From Paraphysomonas bandaiensis (taxonomy: Eukaryota; Chrysophyceae), in the NCBI GenBank assembly GCA_965644295.1, contig CBFFRP010000281.1, forward strand, positions 62,001 to 126,000: a stretch of 64,000 nt of DNA, in the 5' to 3' direction. The position numbers were made by a program, and so were the translations under genes. The notes beneath the pieces are model-generated. The model saw nothing but the letters and a program-made list of their open reading frames with translations. It had not been told where the DNA came from and searched no databases. Below are positions 1 through 15,000 of this stretch, piece after piece. Within the stretch, counting starts at the first letter, position 1. Each line of letters starts with the position of its first letter.

Positions 1-3000
1 ACTGCCCAGCAACGGCTAGGTCTGCCCAGGAGATCTTCTTGGAACAAAATATGGTGGAATTGGTAATTGGAAAGCTTAATGACAAGAGTTTACCGCTTGA
101 ACGCTATGTGTGTGAAATGGAAATTTTATTCGGTTTACTTAATCACAATGAAATCAGTGTCGGGGTTTTAGTAAACAGAGATGACTTGCTATCATTGTTG
201 ACTGATTTTGTTTCTGCTCACATCAGCGAAAGTTCTTTGGCGTTGTTGTCGATGATCATTGTGACTGAGTTGTGCTCCGATCGATCGCTATATACTAATA
301 TACGGCAATGTAAAGTTTTATTCAATTCTAGTGTACATGCCATCGCTGTCCATGAAGATAATCCTGCCATTGTGTACAATTGTTGTCAATGTATAGTCCA
401 CTTTCTTCGTTTATTTGTGGAGGAAGAATTGGATTTTGTAGACCGCAATTTAATTTCCACCTTAACAGACGCGATGCGTAGAAACATGGAAAATGAATCT
501 TTAGCTAACATTGCCTCAAATGCAATTACAATGTTAAGTCGAAGATTTAATGTTGAAGCAGCCAGAGAAGCTAACGACGTTAAGACGCAGTTCGAGCGTA
601 TAGCTGAAATGCTGTCAGAAGCTGCGAAATTTAAAGATTTTGCACTTATAGCCACCTCTTCGTCTGAAATAGTAGACTTATCATGTGGTGAAATTGACGA
701 AAACGTTTCATTGATTAGTAGCCGTATATATGAGCAGTTACACGAAGCGCTTGTTGTTTCTGTGGGTAACTCATTTGCCCAAATTGCGATTTTGAAGGCA
801 ATTGTGTATCTTTGTGGGCACAACGATCGGCCATTTCAGCATCGAAGTCATGTGGTTGGAAAATTTATAGCTATGCGAACTGACTTGGCAGTATTTCGTT
901 GTTTGAGTATGATGTATCACAACTGTAGAATTTCTGAATTCGCAACGCTGTTGCTGCATTTCTTTATATCGTATAGCAACTCTAGTGATGAGAGTTTGGA
1001 ACTACCTAGACTTCTTCAGCTCACATGTGAAGTCTTAAATCGCCACGACGACGATATGACAACATTACAGAACTCATGTTTGTTGATTACAACGATCTTA
1101 AATGCTTCCAATAATTCTGAATTATGTTCATCTGATCACCTTTGTGAACAACTTTGTGTCTCTTTGCTGACTGGTATGAACGATAGTACATCCGCGCTGC
1201 GTATTGTTTCGGCCCTTTCAAGTCTCATATATACTCAGAGTTACGATCATGCCACATACATGGTCAGACGGCAACATATTTTAAAGAATCTCTTGAGTAT
1301 TTTACGTGCACATATGGAGCATAATAGCACTGTAACTGCTGTGTGTACGCTGATTACTAATCTTTCTGTGTCAATTGGAAAGGATTTCAATGCAATTTTG
1401 TATGAATTAGGAGGACATCAGGTGCTGATCGAAGTATTGCGTCGTGACTCATGTACAAGTGAAACTACGATCTACAGTGTTTACGACACAATATACACTG
1501 TGTCACAACACATGTCGCCCTGCTCCAACCACTTTAATCATAATGGTATCTGGGAGCTCGTTATACGCGATGTGGAAAGATTTCAGTGGGAAGCTAATGT
1601 AATGAAAATTGTGTGTCTGTGTATTCCAGTTCTACTTATTGAAACGGATGATCTTGTGGGTATTAACTTTCAGATAATGTTGGAAATGTGTATCAAAATA
1701 CCTCGCGTTCACAGCAGAAAATGTGAGGTTATTCTTGCGGTAGTCATGGCAATTGAGTGTATACTTGGAACAGAATTTAGTTTTTCGATCTCTACATTGA
1801 GGAGTTTGCTAGACATGCTAGGTCCGTTGTTTGAACAGTACTTACATGAGCATGAGCTGGTCCAGCAGTTCTCACTTATATTGATTCGCATAACATCGCG
1901 AATTAATGAGTTTGAGCATATAGAAAATTTTATTGATTGCAGTTTATGCGGAACAATTGTTTCTGGGCTGTATACGTATTCACGGCATGAAACTATATTT
2001 TCTTTGTTTTGTTCTCTTCTGTCGAGTATGTTCTCGGATTCCATCGCCTACTCATCCAAATTATATGACTGCGGCATATGTGACACTCTTGATAGTATTC
2101 TCAGGGAGAATTTCAACGACTTAAATGTATTCCGACACACATGTGAGGTGATGTCTGCTGTGCCACCACATAGTAAATGTAGTCAGCGTCTCTCTTCTTT
2201 GGATATTTGTCGTAATGTTAGTTGTATGATCGTTCGTTTTAATGTTGATCCTGATATTGGGTTATTGTGGACCAAGGCAATCATTGTGTTGGCATCTGAA
2301 GAACGGTCATTTCCTTGTTTCAAAGAAACAGACCTAATCGAAAAGCTGTGGTGGTTACTTGAGAATTGTGATAGTAACGAATTAGTTGTGCAATCTGTTT
2401 TCCAAATTTTTTACTTACTTGGAGTACACGAAGACTTTTGTTCAGCACTTTGTTCAGAGAACGGTTGCGAAAAATTGATAGTTCATTTGGAAAAGTATAC
2501 TGGGAGTCCAGATGTTTTACTTTCTGTATTAAAGTCCCTTTGTGTGCTATCAGTTCATGGAGAGTATCGCATTCGCTTTCGAAGTAGACGTGTGGCTATA
2601 GTTGTATACAAGATAGTGACCACATTTGCCGCCGAAGATATTTTAAAGGAAGCATTCAAATTGATATCCATACTGTCTTCATGCAACGCAGATATGCAGA
2701 ATATTTTTTTTGAAATTGGCGTATTGGATGCTGTTTGTGATTATGTGAACCAGTCGTCTGAAATAAATCTAGTAGGTGCAGCACTTGGAGCAACAGCAAA
2801 GATGATTGAGCGCAATGAGATGCGTAAGTCATGGGTAGCTGAGAAGAATTTGTGCGACGAACTCACGAATTGGAGTACTCGGCTGTATAATTTGTCTCCG
2901 CAAACATTGCTAAACATTTTGACCGCGATAAAATGTTTTTCAGAAATGGAAAGTTATTATTTGAAATCATTTTCTACGGCTACGTTCGTAGAACTGTATA

Positions 3001-6000
3001 TAATATCTTTAAAAAGTTACGTGACATTGCTCGGAGCTTCAACTGAATATGATGATTTATATTGTACTTTGTTGACCGTATCCGTCATGACCTCAAGTTC
3101 GATTTATTGTACGGACTCTAAGTTACAAATTAAAGTTTGTGATCTCTTTCTGGAGAGTGTCCATATGAAGTCATCCGCCCGGATAACTGCTTTAGCGATT
3201 GAGTATATCAGTGCCATTGTGAAATCTGACAAACTATTAATCTCACGCTGTTATGATTCTGGCATACTGGATAGGTATGTTGAACTGTTAACTGTTTGTA
3301 CAGATGAAAGAACAACTTTCCCAGTTATTTGCCAAAGTATTGTGGTATTCTCAAATTCCAATAAGAATTTGCTCGCTGAATATGTTGATCAGAGACTTAT
3401 CGATTCTATTGTAAAGCGTATATTGGAATTTCGATCAGATGTGTTAATTGTTAGTGACGGATATGAAGCTCTAGTTTCCCTCATATCTCCCGAACTTATG
3501 AGCTCAGTTAACTTTGAATTGCTAGTTGTCTTGGTAACTGCAGTTGTCAATTCAGTTGATGAGGAATCCATTCTGAAGCGCTTATGTTCGACGGTTGCCA
3601 TTCTGGCGCATATGTCGCCATCACTAAGCAATTTACTGGGATCTGCGAGGGTGTGCGATGCTCTGATACACATATTATATATTCATTTCGGCAATCTCGA
3701 CATTTATTCCGCTGTCATTGTTGCTGTGGTAAATCTCACTGCTGAATCTGATACCAACTGTGCTGTGTTTGCTGCTGCTGGACTATGCTCGGGTTTATCG
3801 CAATGGTTTTCTTGTGAGCTATCACCCTCAAACGTTGTCAATACATGTTGTGCTATTGTTAATATTTGTGCGGATAATGGAGGTGCCATGTCAAATATGG
3901 CTCGTGAAGGGAAATGTGCATCACTTCTATCCTTATATGATAAAAATATTGGCCAGCGTGCGTGTGTTCTATCTATTTTACGAGTTGTTGAAATACTTGT
4001 TAGGGATAAGCTTTCCTTACAAGAGTCTGAACACAACAATTGTGTTAATTTGTTGCAGTTAACCGCTAAGCAATATGACGATGACCCTGAAGTATTCTCC
4101 TTAGCGATGGGATTGTTGTCTAGCTTTGATGCTTCAGTTCCGACAACTCAGAGCGAAGTTTTCCAATCTGCTTGCATCAAGGCGGTTGAATCGCTGAAAT
4201 TATATATTCACAATGCGGAAATGGTTTGTGAATTATGTTCTGGCATTATCTCATTGATGGCAAACTCTGATGTATCTGCGGATATATTAGGAGGATGTGG
4301 ACTCTGTGTTCTCTGCGACAACATTTTGAAGAATCATAGTCAAAATGCAAACGTAGTGTCAAGTGTTTGTATTGTCATTGGCTATCTTGCCTTAAATTCT
4401 GCTACATCTTTGAAAACTTTTGAGGCGACATCAGTTGCTCAACAGATCGTTGCATCGTACGATGTGTTCCTTGATGTCTTTGAAACTTGTTCAGCTTTGA
4501 CTTTTTCCATTCGAAATTTAGTGCGGTCCGATGTCATTATGGTGTCAATGATGGAGTATGGAGTGTGTGACTCATTGATGAAATCACTCGAGTTATACTC
4601 TAAACATAATGGTGACATTGTTGCAATGAATTGTTGGGCGTTGCGCAAGTTGACTTCACCCTCTTCAAACTACGATAATACTCATGCGCTTGATGTAGTT
4701 ATACAGCGTGGAGGTTTATTGTTGACTTGCGATATAATATCGCACAATTCGCACAATATACCCACATTTACTGCCGCAGTTGCACTCCTCGGAAGCATTA
4801 TTTCCAATGGAATAGGCATCGTAGAAGCAGAACAGCGTATTCGTGGCGCTTTAATGTCAGCATTGTCTAAGCATATTGAAAGTGAAAATCTATGTCGATA
4901 CGGTTTATGTTTATTAGTTGCTTTTGTAGAAAACATCACATGTTGCACGATATCAGCTGCGAATTCAGAGTCGTGTGATATTGTACTTGAATCTGTACAG
5001 GAACACATGACATGCTCCGCAATTGCTGATATGGGATGCGAATATATTTCACGTGTAGTGCTCATCGACACCGAACTGGTAGGCGTTCTGAATGACCGTC
5101 GGCGACTGGATGTAATTCTACAATGTTTGTTGCTGTATGGAAAAGAGCATATATCAATAGTTTTATCATGTGTGAAACTGGCCAAAGTATTAATCCAACA
5201 AAATCGAGTGAGTGTATTATACGACGTTATAAGTACAGAGTATTCTTGTCCAGGTGCACTGGAAAACTATTTTACCAGTTTCGAAATGGCTGAGTTGATT
5301 TTATCAACTTTTGCAATAGTCCTTCAGCGAAATTTTTTTTCTCAGCAGTGGAAATCATGCCCTGCTGTATGTGAAAGTGTTTTGAATTACTTTACAAATT
5401 TTGTGAATCGCTTCCCCATTGCCCTTTTGGGTTGCAGAATTATATATTTTCTTGCTACTGGATGCCGTGCCAACAAAGAATATTTGCTTTGTCATGGTGC
5501 ATTTGAAGTTATTAGCGCAACATTGGTGAAGTATTTCGATAGAAGTACAGTTATCAGTAATGCGGCTCTGTGCGCTCTGCAATGCCTACTTGCTGACACT
5601 GAGTTAGGTGTGTTCTCCTCCCCAACCGACATGTTATGTAAGATTCTTGTTGATATAATTAACTTGGATTGGAATACAACTACGATATATACAGAGTCCG
5701 CGCTGGATATTATATATGAGCTATGTAAAAATAACCGTTGTAGCTGTGCATTTCTACGGCATGACGTTTCTAGTACATTGATTCGAATCATTTCAACGGC
5801 AGAACATATTTCAACCCATTGCTTACGGCGTGTCCTTAGCATCCTACGAACAGATGATAATATTTTGAGAGGCACGATGCAAGTCACAGCCGTTCATACA
5901 TTTTTATCAGTTCTTGAATGTGAAAATGATGTTGCGGTATTGGAACAGACTTGTGGATTGTTGCTTGGAGTTTGGAGTACAATTGTTAGTGTCAATGACT

Positions 6001-9000
6001 ATCACAGTATATATAGTCATGTTGTCACCGTGCTTGCCAAGCTCAAACAGCAAGAGGGTATTGTAGAGGTGTGCTGTGAGCATGTCATCCGCGCCACAAA
6101 AGCATTAACATCACCGATTTCTTTGGAACATGTTAATATATCAGAGTTGTGCGTTGAATTGCTTGATATACATACTACGTCAATTGCGGGCATCAATGTG
6201 TTATCTACTGTTTCGGCGTTGTGCGATTTCGACGTAAACTATTCTGTGTTTCGAAGCTGTGGGCTGTTTACTCGAATTGCTTCGATGCTGTTGGAGAAAA
6301 CTTATTCTGAGGATTTCTGTGAAATTGCAATGAAATGCATTCTATGCCTTCAAAGACTTCCGAGTTCTCCCACGAAAACTTTAGCTGTGGACCCTTATGA
6401 AGAAAATCTTTTGATTCGTATCTCTAAACACGTTTTTCACGAAAATTATTCATCTGATGAAGCGATTCGATGCAGCTGTATTTTAATTGAATTCTTGCTG
6501 TCGGAAAGCTCAGAACACGAAAAAAAATTCAATGATGAAATTTTTTCTGATGATATTGTGAGAGTGGTTAGAACCAGATTGTTTTCTCTGAATGAAATAT
6601 CAATACGCACAGAGCTGTTATCTTGTCTTTCCGCACTTTGTTTTTTTCAAGAATGCGCGATTAAATTGGTAGTAGCGGGCTTGCTTGAGACTTCTCTTGA
6701 TTTCATGATACGACACATTGAAGTCGAGCACGTAGTGTTATTTTGTGGTTCCGTCATATGTATTTTTACTGGTGATGTCGTGGCGCATAGAGAAAGAATT
6801 CAAGACGCTCTTGGTAGCAGCGGATTGCATGTTGCGATGCTTAAGGGGTGTGACATACATCGTCAGAGTATTTCTTGCGTAAGCACTTTGCTATTGGCTA
6901 TATATAATATTTGTCGGAGTCATGCAGCGAATATATCTGCCCTCATTGATAATGGAGCTACTGCTATTTTCACTGATTTGTTGGAGAGGTACCACTCGGA
7001 AGATGCAAGTATTTCACGAATATTGTGTAAGATTTGTTATGAGATAGTTAAGGGAAATGAAACATATTGTGAAGCGTTCAATCGTTCTGATCTATGCAGC
7101 ATTGCAGTACGAAGTTTGGAATATTCAATGCGTACCCTTTTACTGCATGATGCTGAGGTTAAGCTGGACTTAATTTGCACTCTCATGGAAGTTGACCAAC
7201 AGTGTTTAGATTACTTCAGCAATTCGGCAAACTTTCTTGTTTTTTTGGAAAAAGCTGTGTTGGAGTATCACTCATCATACCGTGAATTTGAATTAAAAAC
7301 ACTTCAAGCTGTCGAATTTCTGTGCCGCGACTATAGTGGACAAGTTGTTCTGGAATTTCGTAAAGCCGCTGTATATAACAGATTGATGATGTTCCTGCAA
7401 CGATACTCTGGAGATTCTGAGTGTATTTATACCGGTGCTCGTGTTATGTATTGTATTTTAGCTTCAGAATGTGACAGCGAACGAACGAGGTTGGGGAGTA
7501 CCTGTGGACTTTGTGGTCAGCTTCTACAATTAATGATGCAACATTTATCTGATAAGAAATGTGTTCTAGAAGTAGCTACTGTACTTTCACTTTTATCTGC
7601 GACACTACCCAATGTGCTAATTTTACGTGACTTGGGTGTCTCGAAATCTGTGGCTACAGCTTTACAGCAATATCATCTTGATAATATGACAACCATGGTT
7701 TTGTGCAATTTTATTGTGTGTTTGACTGCGACATCGAATCTGAAGTTGGAATTAGAAAGTCATGGAGTGTTTCATACAATTTGTGATATTGCGATTTCAT
7801 TGGACTATGAAGACAGGAATTATACTTATGCTATTCTGAAATTGGTATGTTGCTTCATTGAGGGTAATCACCGCAATATTGTGATATTCTACCGACTGAT
7901 ACCACCGCCGCTGTTGTTCGAGTGCTTTCAGTACTATCTTCTGCAACAAGACTTGGAAATTACCCGGGAGTTATGCAAAATTCTTGCTGCCCCAGGGTTT
8001 AATGATCAAACTCTTCTGGAATCCAACAATTATATTTGCGATGACCGTCTCAGTGAATGCGCTGTAACTGCACTAAAGCTTTTTTTTTCTGATTTCGATA
8101 CCTTCTGTGCATTATGTACCATAATATCCTGTGCAGAAGGAATCGATGACACGCATTTGTGTCAATATTTTCAACTCGGCGCCCTTGTCCCTGTAATAAA
8201 AGGAATTGATGGACATATTTCAGTTATGAAATCAAAGTCATGTCTCCTTGCGGCTGGTTTATTGTGCCAGTATGAGTTTCGTACAGCTGAGACCTCGGGA
8301 TCATCACTAGGTGAGGTTGGGCTTAATAATTGCGAGGAAGTACATTCTTTTCTTTTGTTGCAATTACAATCCTCTGGGGATAGAAAAAGCGTTGCGATTT
8401 TAAGCTCTTTCCTTCTTACTTTGCGAGATTATTTTCCGACAGGGAGAGGTGATATTACAAGTAGCGTTATTGATGTGGCGGTGGAGTTATTGAATGGACA
8501 CCATCTTCATTATTCTGTCTACTCAAATCTTATCTATGTCGTAGACATTGAAATAAAAGAGAGCAGGATTGCTTACTCTGACAGTCTTCGCATATCATTA
8601 CTTCATTTGATAGCTCAGCCGTCGTTGAATATTTGCAGTAGTCGCTTTGTTAATTGTATGCTCAGGATACTTATGTTCTTAGCTGAGAATGATTGCATGA
8701 ACATGTGTAGTGCTGCTCTATGTGATGTCACTGTCCGAGTTCTTTGTGAGGCAATGAAATCTGTGCAACATGACACAGTGAAGCTAGTATGTGATTTGAT
8801 ATCAAAATTATGCAAGGGTTGTCCTGCCATTCGCGACTGTTTTGCTACAACTGATATTCACGAAGAAATTTGTAACACATTGAAACTCGAGTATGACAGT
8901 GAACTCGTTGGTGCGGCTGTAATTACCGCAGTATTTCAGTTGTGTGGAGGGGACTCAAGTTTTCATAATGACAACTGTAGATTACTCTTGCGATATGATA

Positions 9001-12000
9001 TTGACAAGTGTATTGCATCGCTGTTGGAGAGGAGCAACATCACAACTGAAATGATACTCACACTATTTTTATGTATGAAAAATTTGTCCGAGTTAAGAGA
9101 ATATTGTCAGAGATTTGGGGATGAAAGAACGATTAAATTATTTTTGCAGATATATAAGAATAATACCCATAGCAGTGAAACTTTAGCTTCTGTGGGATTG
9201 GCTATAATACGAAATTTGGTTGCTGTTGATGGGAACAGCGAACAGTTTTGTGATGCGTCTACTTTGGGCAAAATAATGTCAGTTCTGTCCGTGTATGGTG
9301 ACTGTAACTCAACTGTTGCAATGGATTGTGTAGTGTTATTAAATTCCCTTCTCTCGAATACCCCTCCGTGTGAGTTGGATAGCCTGAGAGTGGGTGATGC
9401 GTATCAAGACCTCGTAAATTCTTTACGTCGACACATACATTTAGAGAACAGCTCCACTGTTCTCTATATTTGTCATTCGATTGTGAAGTTGTCTAGTAAA
9501 TCTGATGATAGTAAATCTAGGCTTTGTAGTAGCGGGGCAGTAGTTTCATTGGAACAAGCATTGAGCACTTTTGATAACAACAGAGACGTCGTATTTTCCG
9601 TTCTCAGTGCGATGAGGTGTTTGTCTTTCGTACCCAGCTTTGCGACGTACATATCTAATACAAAATTTTGTGTGATTATCTCTCAGGTTTTGTCACAGTA
9701 TATCGATGACCTTGAAATTGTCGATCAACTTCTGGGTACTGTGTCAAATGCGTCCTCATTTGAAGAAGATTTTCGTATTATTCTTATTGAAAGCAAGTTT
9801 TGCTGTCTTGTCATGACCTACGCCGAGAGAAACTGCGATAGTCCAGCGATCAGTGTATCTATTTTGAAGATTCTTATATATTTTGTTGACCATGCAAACA
9901 CAGACCAGTTTCCAAGTCGTTCTGTGACAAATGTAATATTCAATGTTTTGTCGTCACACAAGTCGAATCCTACAGTATGTAAGTATGGAAGTATGGCTGC
10001 AAGATACTTTTCGGAGCTAATTCCCAATGCAGTTGATTTCATTGAATGTCAGTTACATACTGTGGTCGCAAATCTATTGAGTATTCATTTCGAAAGGGTG
10101 ATCATTATTGAGAATACATTGATTTGCCTAAAAAATTTGATTGACACCAGTAAAGATCAGACTTTAGTAATGAGTAATGACTTTTCTCTTGGTCACCTTT
10201 GTGAAATATGTTCTAAATTACTTAATACTTACTCCAGTGAAGTTTCTATCGTTGTCGGATCTTGTGATATTATTGTGTCGGCCCTGAAATCTCATGTCCG
10301 TGACCAAACTGCATTGAACTCGGAATGTGTTGCAGTTGCAAGTATTGAAGATAGCACTTTCGACATGGCTGCCACTTTCAATATGATTTTGACTGACATG
10401 TGCAACTTGTTAGATCACTTCTTTTCTGATTCATGTATAGCACTCAAAGTTATGAAAGCGATATTGTACATTGGTGTGAGTTATTCCAAGATATCATCTT
10501 CCAGCATTGAATGTGATATTTCCCGTGCTGTGTTGAAGACTTGTGCCAGTGACGGTGCATTCAACCTCAAAATAATTAGTCAAAGCAATGCAGCCTTGTT
10601 TTGTGAAGTTATTTCTATTCTCTGCACAAGGAACTCGGAATATCTTCTTACTGCAGCTAAAACAACAGAACTGCACGTAATAATTCTTGAAATCATAGTT
10701 TTGTATTGTCAAGCACGAAGCGTTTCCAGTTCTGCTTGTACTGCATTTTATCAATTTATATCTATTAATCCTGACGTTATATGCTTATGCGATGTGAAAT
10801 ACTTGCAATCAATTCAAAATATATTGCAACTGCATATGGGGTGTACTTCTGTCGTCGAAATGGGGAGTAATGTGGTTATGATGCTTGCAAGCCATGAACA
10901 CTTTGTTTTGCAGAGCAGAAGGTTAGTTGTGGTGAAAACACTACTCGAAGCAATTAAATGCCATATCAAAAGTCCAGAAAGTGTAGTTGCTTCAATATTT
11001 TCGGCATTGCTAAGTCTATCTGCCGACACAGAATGTTCTGTTGTAATGTGTACTCATGGTGTATGTGTGGTCGCATTTGATTGTATCACCAACAGAAAAA
11101 GCTGTGTTTCGTTGGTTACTGTTTGCACGGAGCTAATTATGAAGTTGGCATCTCGAGAGTGTACCAATAAATATGTACGGGAAAGCTTGAATTGTCATGC
11201 TCAATTAGTCCGCATACTTCATGTGTGTTATGAAGATGATAACATAGTACGTAATGTCTGTGTTGCGTTGGACCATATTATTAAAAGTGAGTCAGATAAT
11301 GCGAAAATTATTTCCACAAATATTGACGCTGCAATATCTAAGTGTCTTGACAGCCGATCTAAAGAAGTATGCCCATCGGATAATGCTGCCATTAAACCAG
11401 TCGTTAATTTGGTCATTGTCATATGTAAAAGCTGTCCACTTTTTTGCAGGAAATTGTCAGAATTAAATTTGTGTGAAGCCATGGTGAAAATGTTACACCT
11501 CTGTCGTCATGCAGAATTATCGGAGGCAATGCTATCTGCTATAAATGCTTTGGCTGTAACTTCTGAGAACAAAGCCAGATTTGGAACGTCACACTGCTGC
11601 AAAGTTGTGATAGAAAGTCTTGAGAGTTTCAATTATGAAGCATCTTTAGTTTGCATTGGCTGCAGTTGTATATCGAAGATTTGTTCAGATGACCCTGAAA
11701 TCAAGGTTTCATACGGAAATGCCGGGTGTTGTACAGTTGTAATAGGCCTACTCCGAGTGTACGTTAACAACCAATCTGTTGTAAGCTATGCTTGCGCAGC
11801 GCTGTGGAGTCTGATCAATAATTGTATCCCCAATGTTGTCATTGTGAGCGAGGTGGTCGGTGCGTGTGATGTGTTGGTAGATTTGTTAACAGTATTTTCT
11901 GACTCTGACCTTGTTTGTGGCTCGGTATGTGGAATATTAGCCCTCGTTTTAGAAAACAACAGCACTCATTTTTATTCGTTGAAACACCACAATTTGCTGG

Positions 12001-15000
12001 ATTTGTCGCTTTCTGTTCTCACTAAACATTTGAATAGTCGAGTTGCAGTTCTGTCGTCGACAAGTTTAGTTGCAGTTATGCTGACGTTACACGCTAAGGC
12101 AGATACCATTGGAGATGTGTTAGACGGAATCGACAGTATTTTCATTGCTCTTACTCAATGTTTACGGGATCGTATGGAAGATACTGTGCTTATGACAGAA
12201 GTGTGTGGTGCAATATCCTCATTAGCCATGGCTGTAACTTCGAAAGGTTGTGCCACACTCGAAAGTAGAGACACATGCTCGCTTTTGTCTGATGTTGCCG
12301 CGTTTGCCCTCTCCAGAAGGGTTAAGACTTTGGCTCAAGCATCATCACTGGCGATTACAAGCTTATGTCAAGGACGAAGGTCTATACAGCTGTATTTCAG
12401 TGAAACATCTATTTGCTCCACTGTTGTGGGATTTCTGAGAATGCTGGATAGAGATAATAGTGATGACAGTATCGATGTGGCAGTTTCCGCCTTAAATGCC
12501 GTAGCGCATCTTGCGCGGCACAGTAAGTCAAAGGATACCGAGAACCAACTTAATATTGAGAAGCTGATGACAGCAGGCGCCTGCGAAATATCTGTGAGCG
12601 TTTTGACGAAGCGAATTCAAAATCGCATTGTGGCTTTCTCCGCCAGTCGTGTAATTTTTTATTTAGCCGGTGGAGGAAATGATGCGTGTACTCATCGACT
12701 GAATCGAAGTGGTGCATGCGAAGCCATGGTTGAAGTTCATCGCCACTATCAGCGTGATTTACATGTATCCCAGTATTCATGTGGTGCAATAGCGAATTTG
12801 GCATTGCTAGAACACAACAATTCCTTACTTTTAGCGTCTGACGTCCCTGAATCGATCATCACAACTCTTTTGTCCTGTGGTACGGAAGACCCAGATGTTG
12901 CAGCCATGGCCTGTATTGCTATTAATAATTTGACTGGAAACAGAAGTCAGATTCGGACAAAAATGGGGAAGGCAGGGGCATGCACTGCAATCGTCAATGC
13001 ACTAAGTATGTTTAGAACCAATTGTGTGGTAGTAAGGGCAGCATCCGGTGCAATTGCAAATTTAGTTCTCGAAAATGATGTGAACGCTGATGCTCTTGTC
13101 AAAACAGATGCCATCGGTACTATAGTAGAGAGTGCGCTCGTTCATGTTGACGATATCGGCGTTAGTCATTCAGCTTTACTCTTTACGTTATCTATATGCG
13201 GTACTGTAGCTGGATCGGCATCCAGCTTTCTGGATTCGAGTATTTGTAACGTCTTATCCCAAATATTCTCGTTGCATAACGCAGACAGTGCCCTTATTCG
13301 ACTCTGTTGTATCACTATCAATGTTTTGTGCGAAGATGATAACAGGACTGCCGGTACAATGGCGAAATTGCTTATACCTGCAAAAATTACAACTGTTTTA
13401 TTTGATCATTTGGATGACGCTTCTGTCATGTTGGCTGGACTTAAATCAATACTTCTACTTGCACAAAATTATGACGATAACATACATGTTTTGATATCGA
13501 GTGGTGCTGGAAATTTAATAACTCAGACGCTTTCATTTGATCCGATCTCTGGTAAAATTGCTTATTTAGCATGTCGAGTACTTAATGTACTATCACGCGA
13601 CAACCCAGCCCAACTGTCTTTGGTCCACGCTGGTGTGTGCAGTAAACTGTGCAGTGTTCTGGAACTCTTTACCCCTGATGAAGATATTGTATTGCAAATT
13701 TGCTATTGTGTCCAGTCGTTGACCTCAAGTTGCGTCGAAAGTAGAGATGCCTTGTATGAATCCGGTCTGTGTCAGGGTATAACATCTGCATTGCAATTGC
13801 ATTCAGGTTCGAAAAAAACTGGCCGAGAAATATGTTGTGCGATGTGGGCTCTTATTGATGACAACATTCCCGCACTGAAAGATATCTCCCATGAAAAGAC
13901 GTGCGTATCACTGGTAACTTTTATGCAAAAATATATTGGAGACTTTGATTGTGTGAATATTGCATCGAAACTAATGAAAATGATTGCACGATCATCGATA
14001 TGTCGTTCCGTGTTTGGGAAGTGCGGGGGGTGTGATTGTGCTACTCTTGCTCTGGAGCAAAATTTTGACCAGCGCGAGGGCTGTCTTAATATCATTGGTG
14101 CACTTCATGCATTGTCAGTTGAAAATAAAAATAACTGTGAAATTCTTGGTATCAAAGGTGCATGTGAATTGGCCGCGAAAGTTCTTTCTTCGCATATTGA
14201 GTCCGCGCAGATAATAGCAGTGTGTTTGAAATTCGTTCGTTGTATTTCGGAATACCTGACTAACAAAATCCGTCTGGGGAAATGTGAAGTGCCAAAATTA
14301 ATTGTCACAGTGTTAAAACTATACACCGAGGATACAATGTTACTCAAACTAGGAAGCAGTATTGTTACATCGATGTGTGATAAACATGATTCCAACTCAT
14401 TGTTGTTTGCTGAAGCTGGAATATTTCCTGCTTTGCGGCCTATTATTGAATTACATACCTCTGATACAGCTTTAATGGTTGTCGTATTCGATGCAATATT
14501 TCACCTTTTATCTTCTGAGGCGCAGCCGGACACTGTAGACGGCTTTGTGACATGCGGATTAGTTGATTCCCTTGTTGATGCCATGCATATCCATTTGGGT
14601 AAATCAGCTGTTATATATAACATATGCAGAACTATCAAACTCCTTGCTATTCCACCGAACCACGTAGACCTTGTTAACACAGGAGTATGTGAGAACCTTG
14701 TTTTAACGTTGTCCTGCCACCTAAGTGACAAAAGTGTTAATACTATTATATGTGCTACAATAAGAGCAGTTGCCGATAGGTCTAGTAATAGATACGCTTT
14801 GGGTACGTATAACGTATGCAGTGCTCTTATTAAAGCTCTGCAGTTTGCTGTTGAGTTCGAAGATTGTAGGCTAATAGAGGAAGCGTTACATACTATATAC
14901 GCTGTAGTTAAGGATTGTTGTGCAAATCAAATTGCAGCCTCATCTGTATGTGATATGATCGCAGAGCTTGTTGGTGCCGGAAATGGAGAAGAAATAGACG

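Noticed and set aside
39-50. Start of the giant armadillo protein at a TTG at 39
   Set aside because: TTG is not a normal eukaryotic start, and the frame stays open to the window edge.
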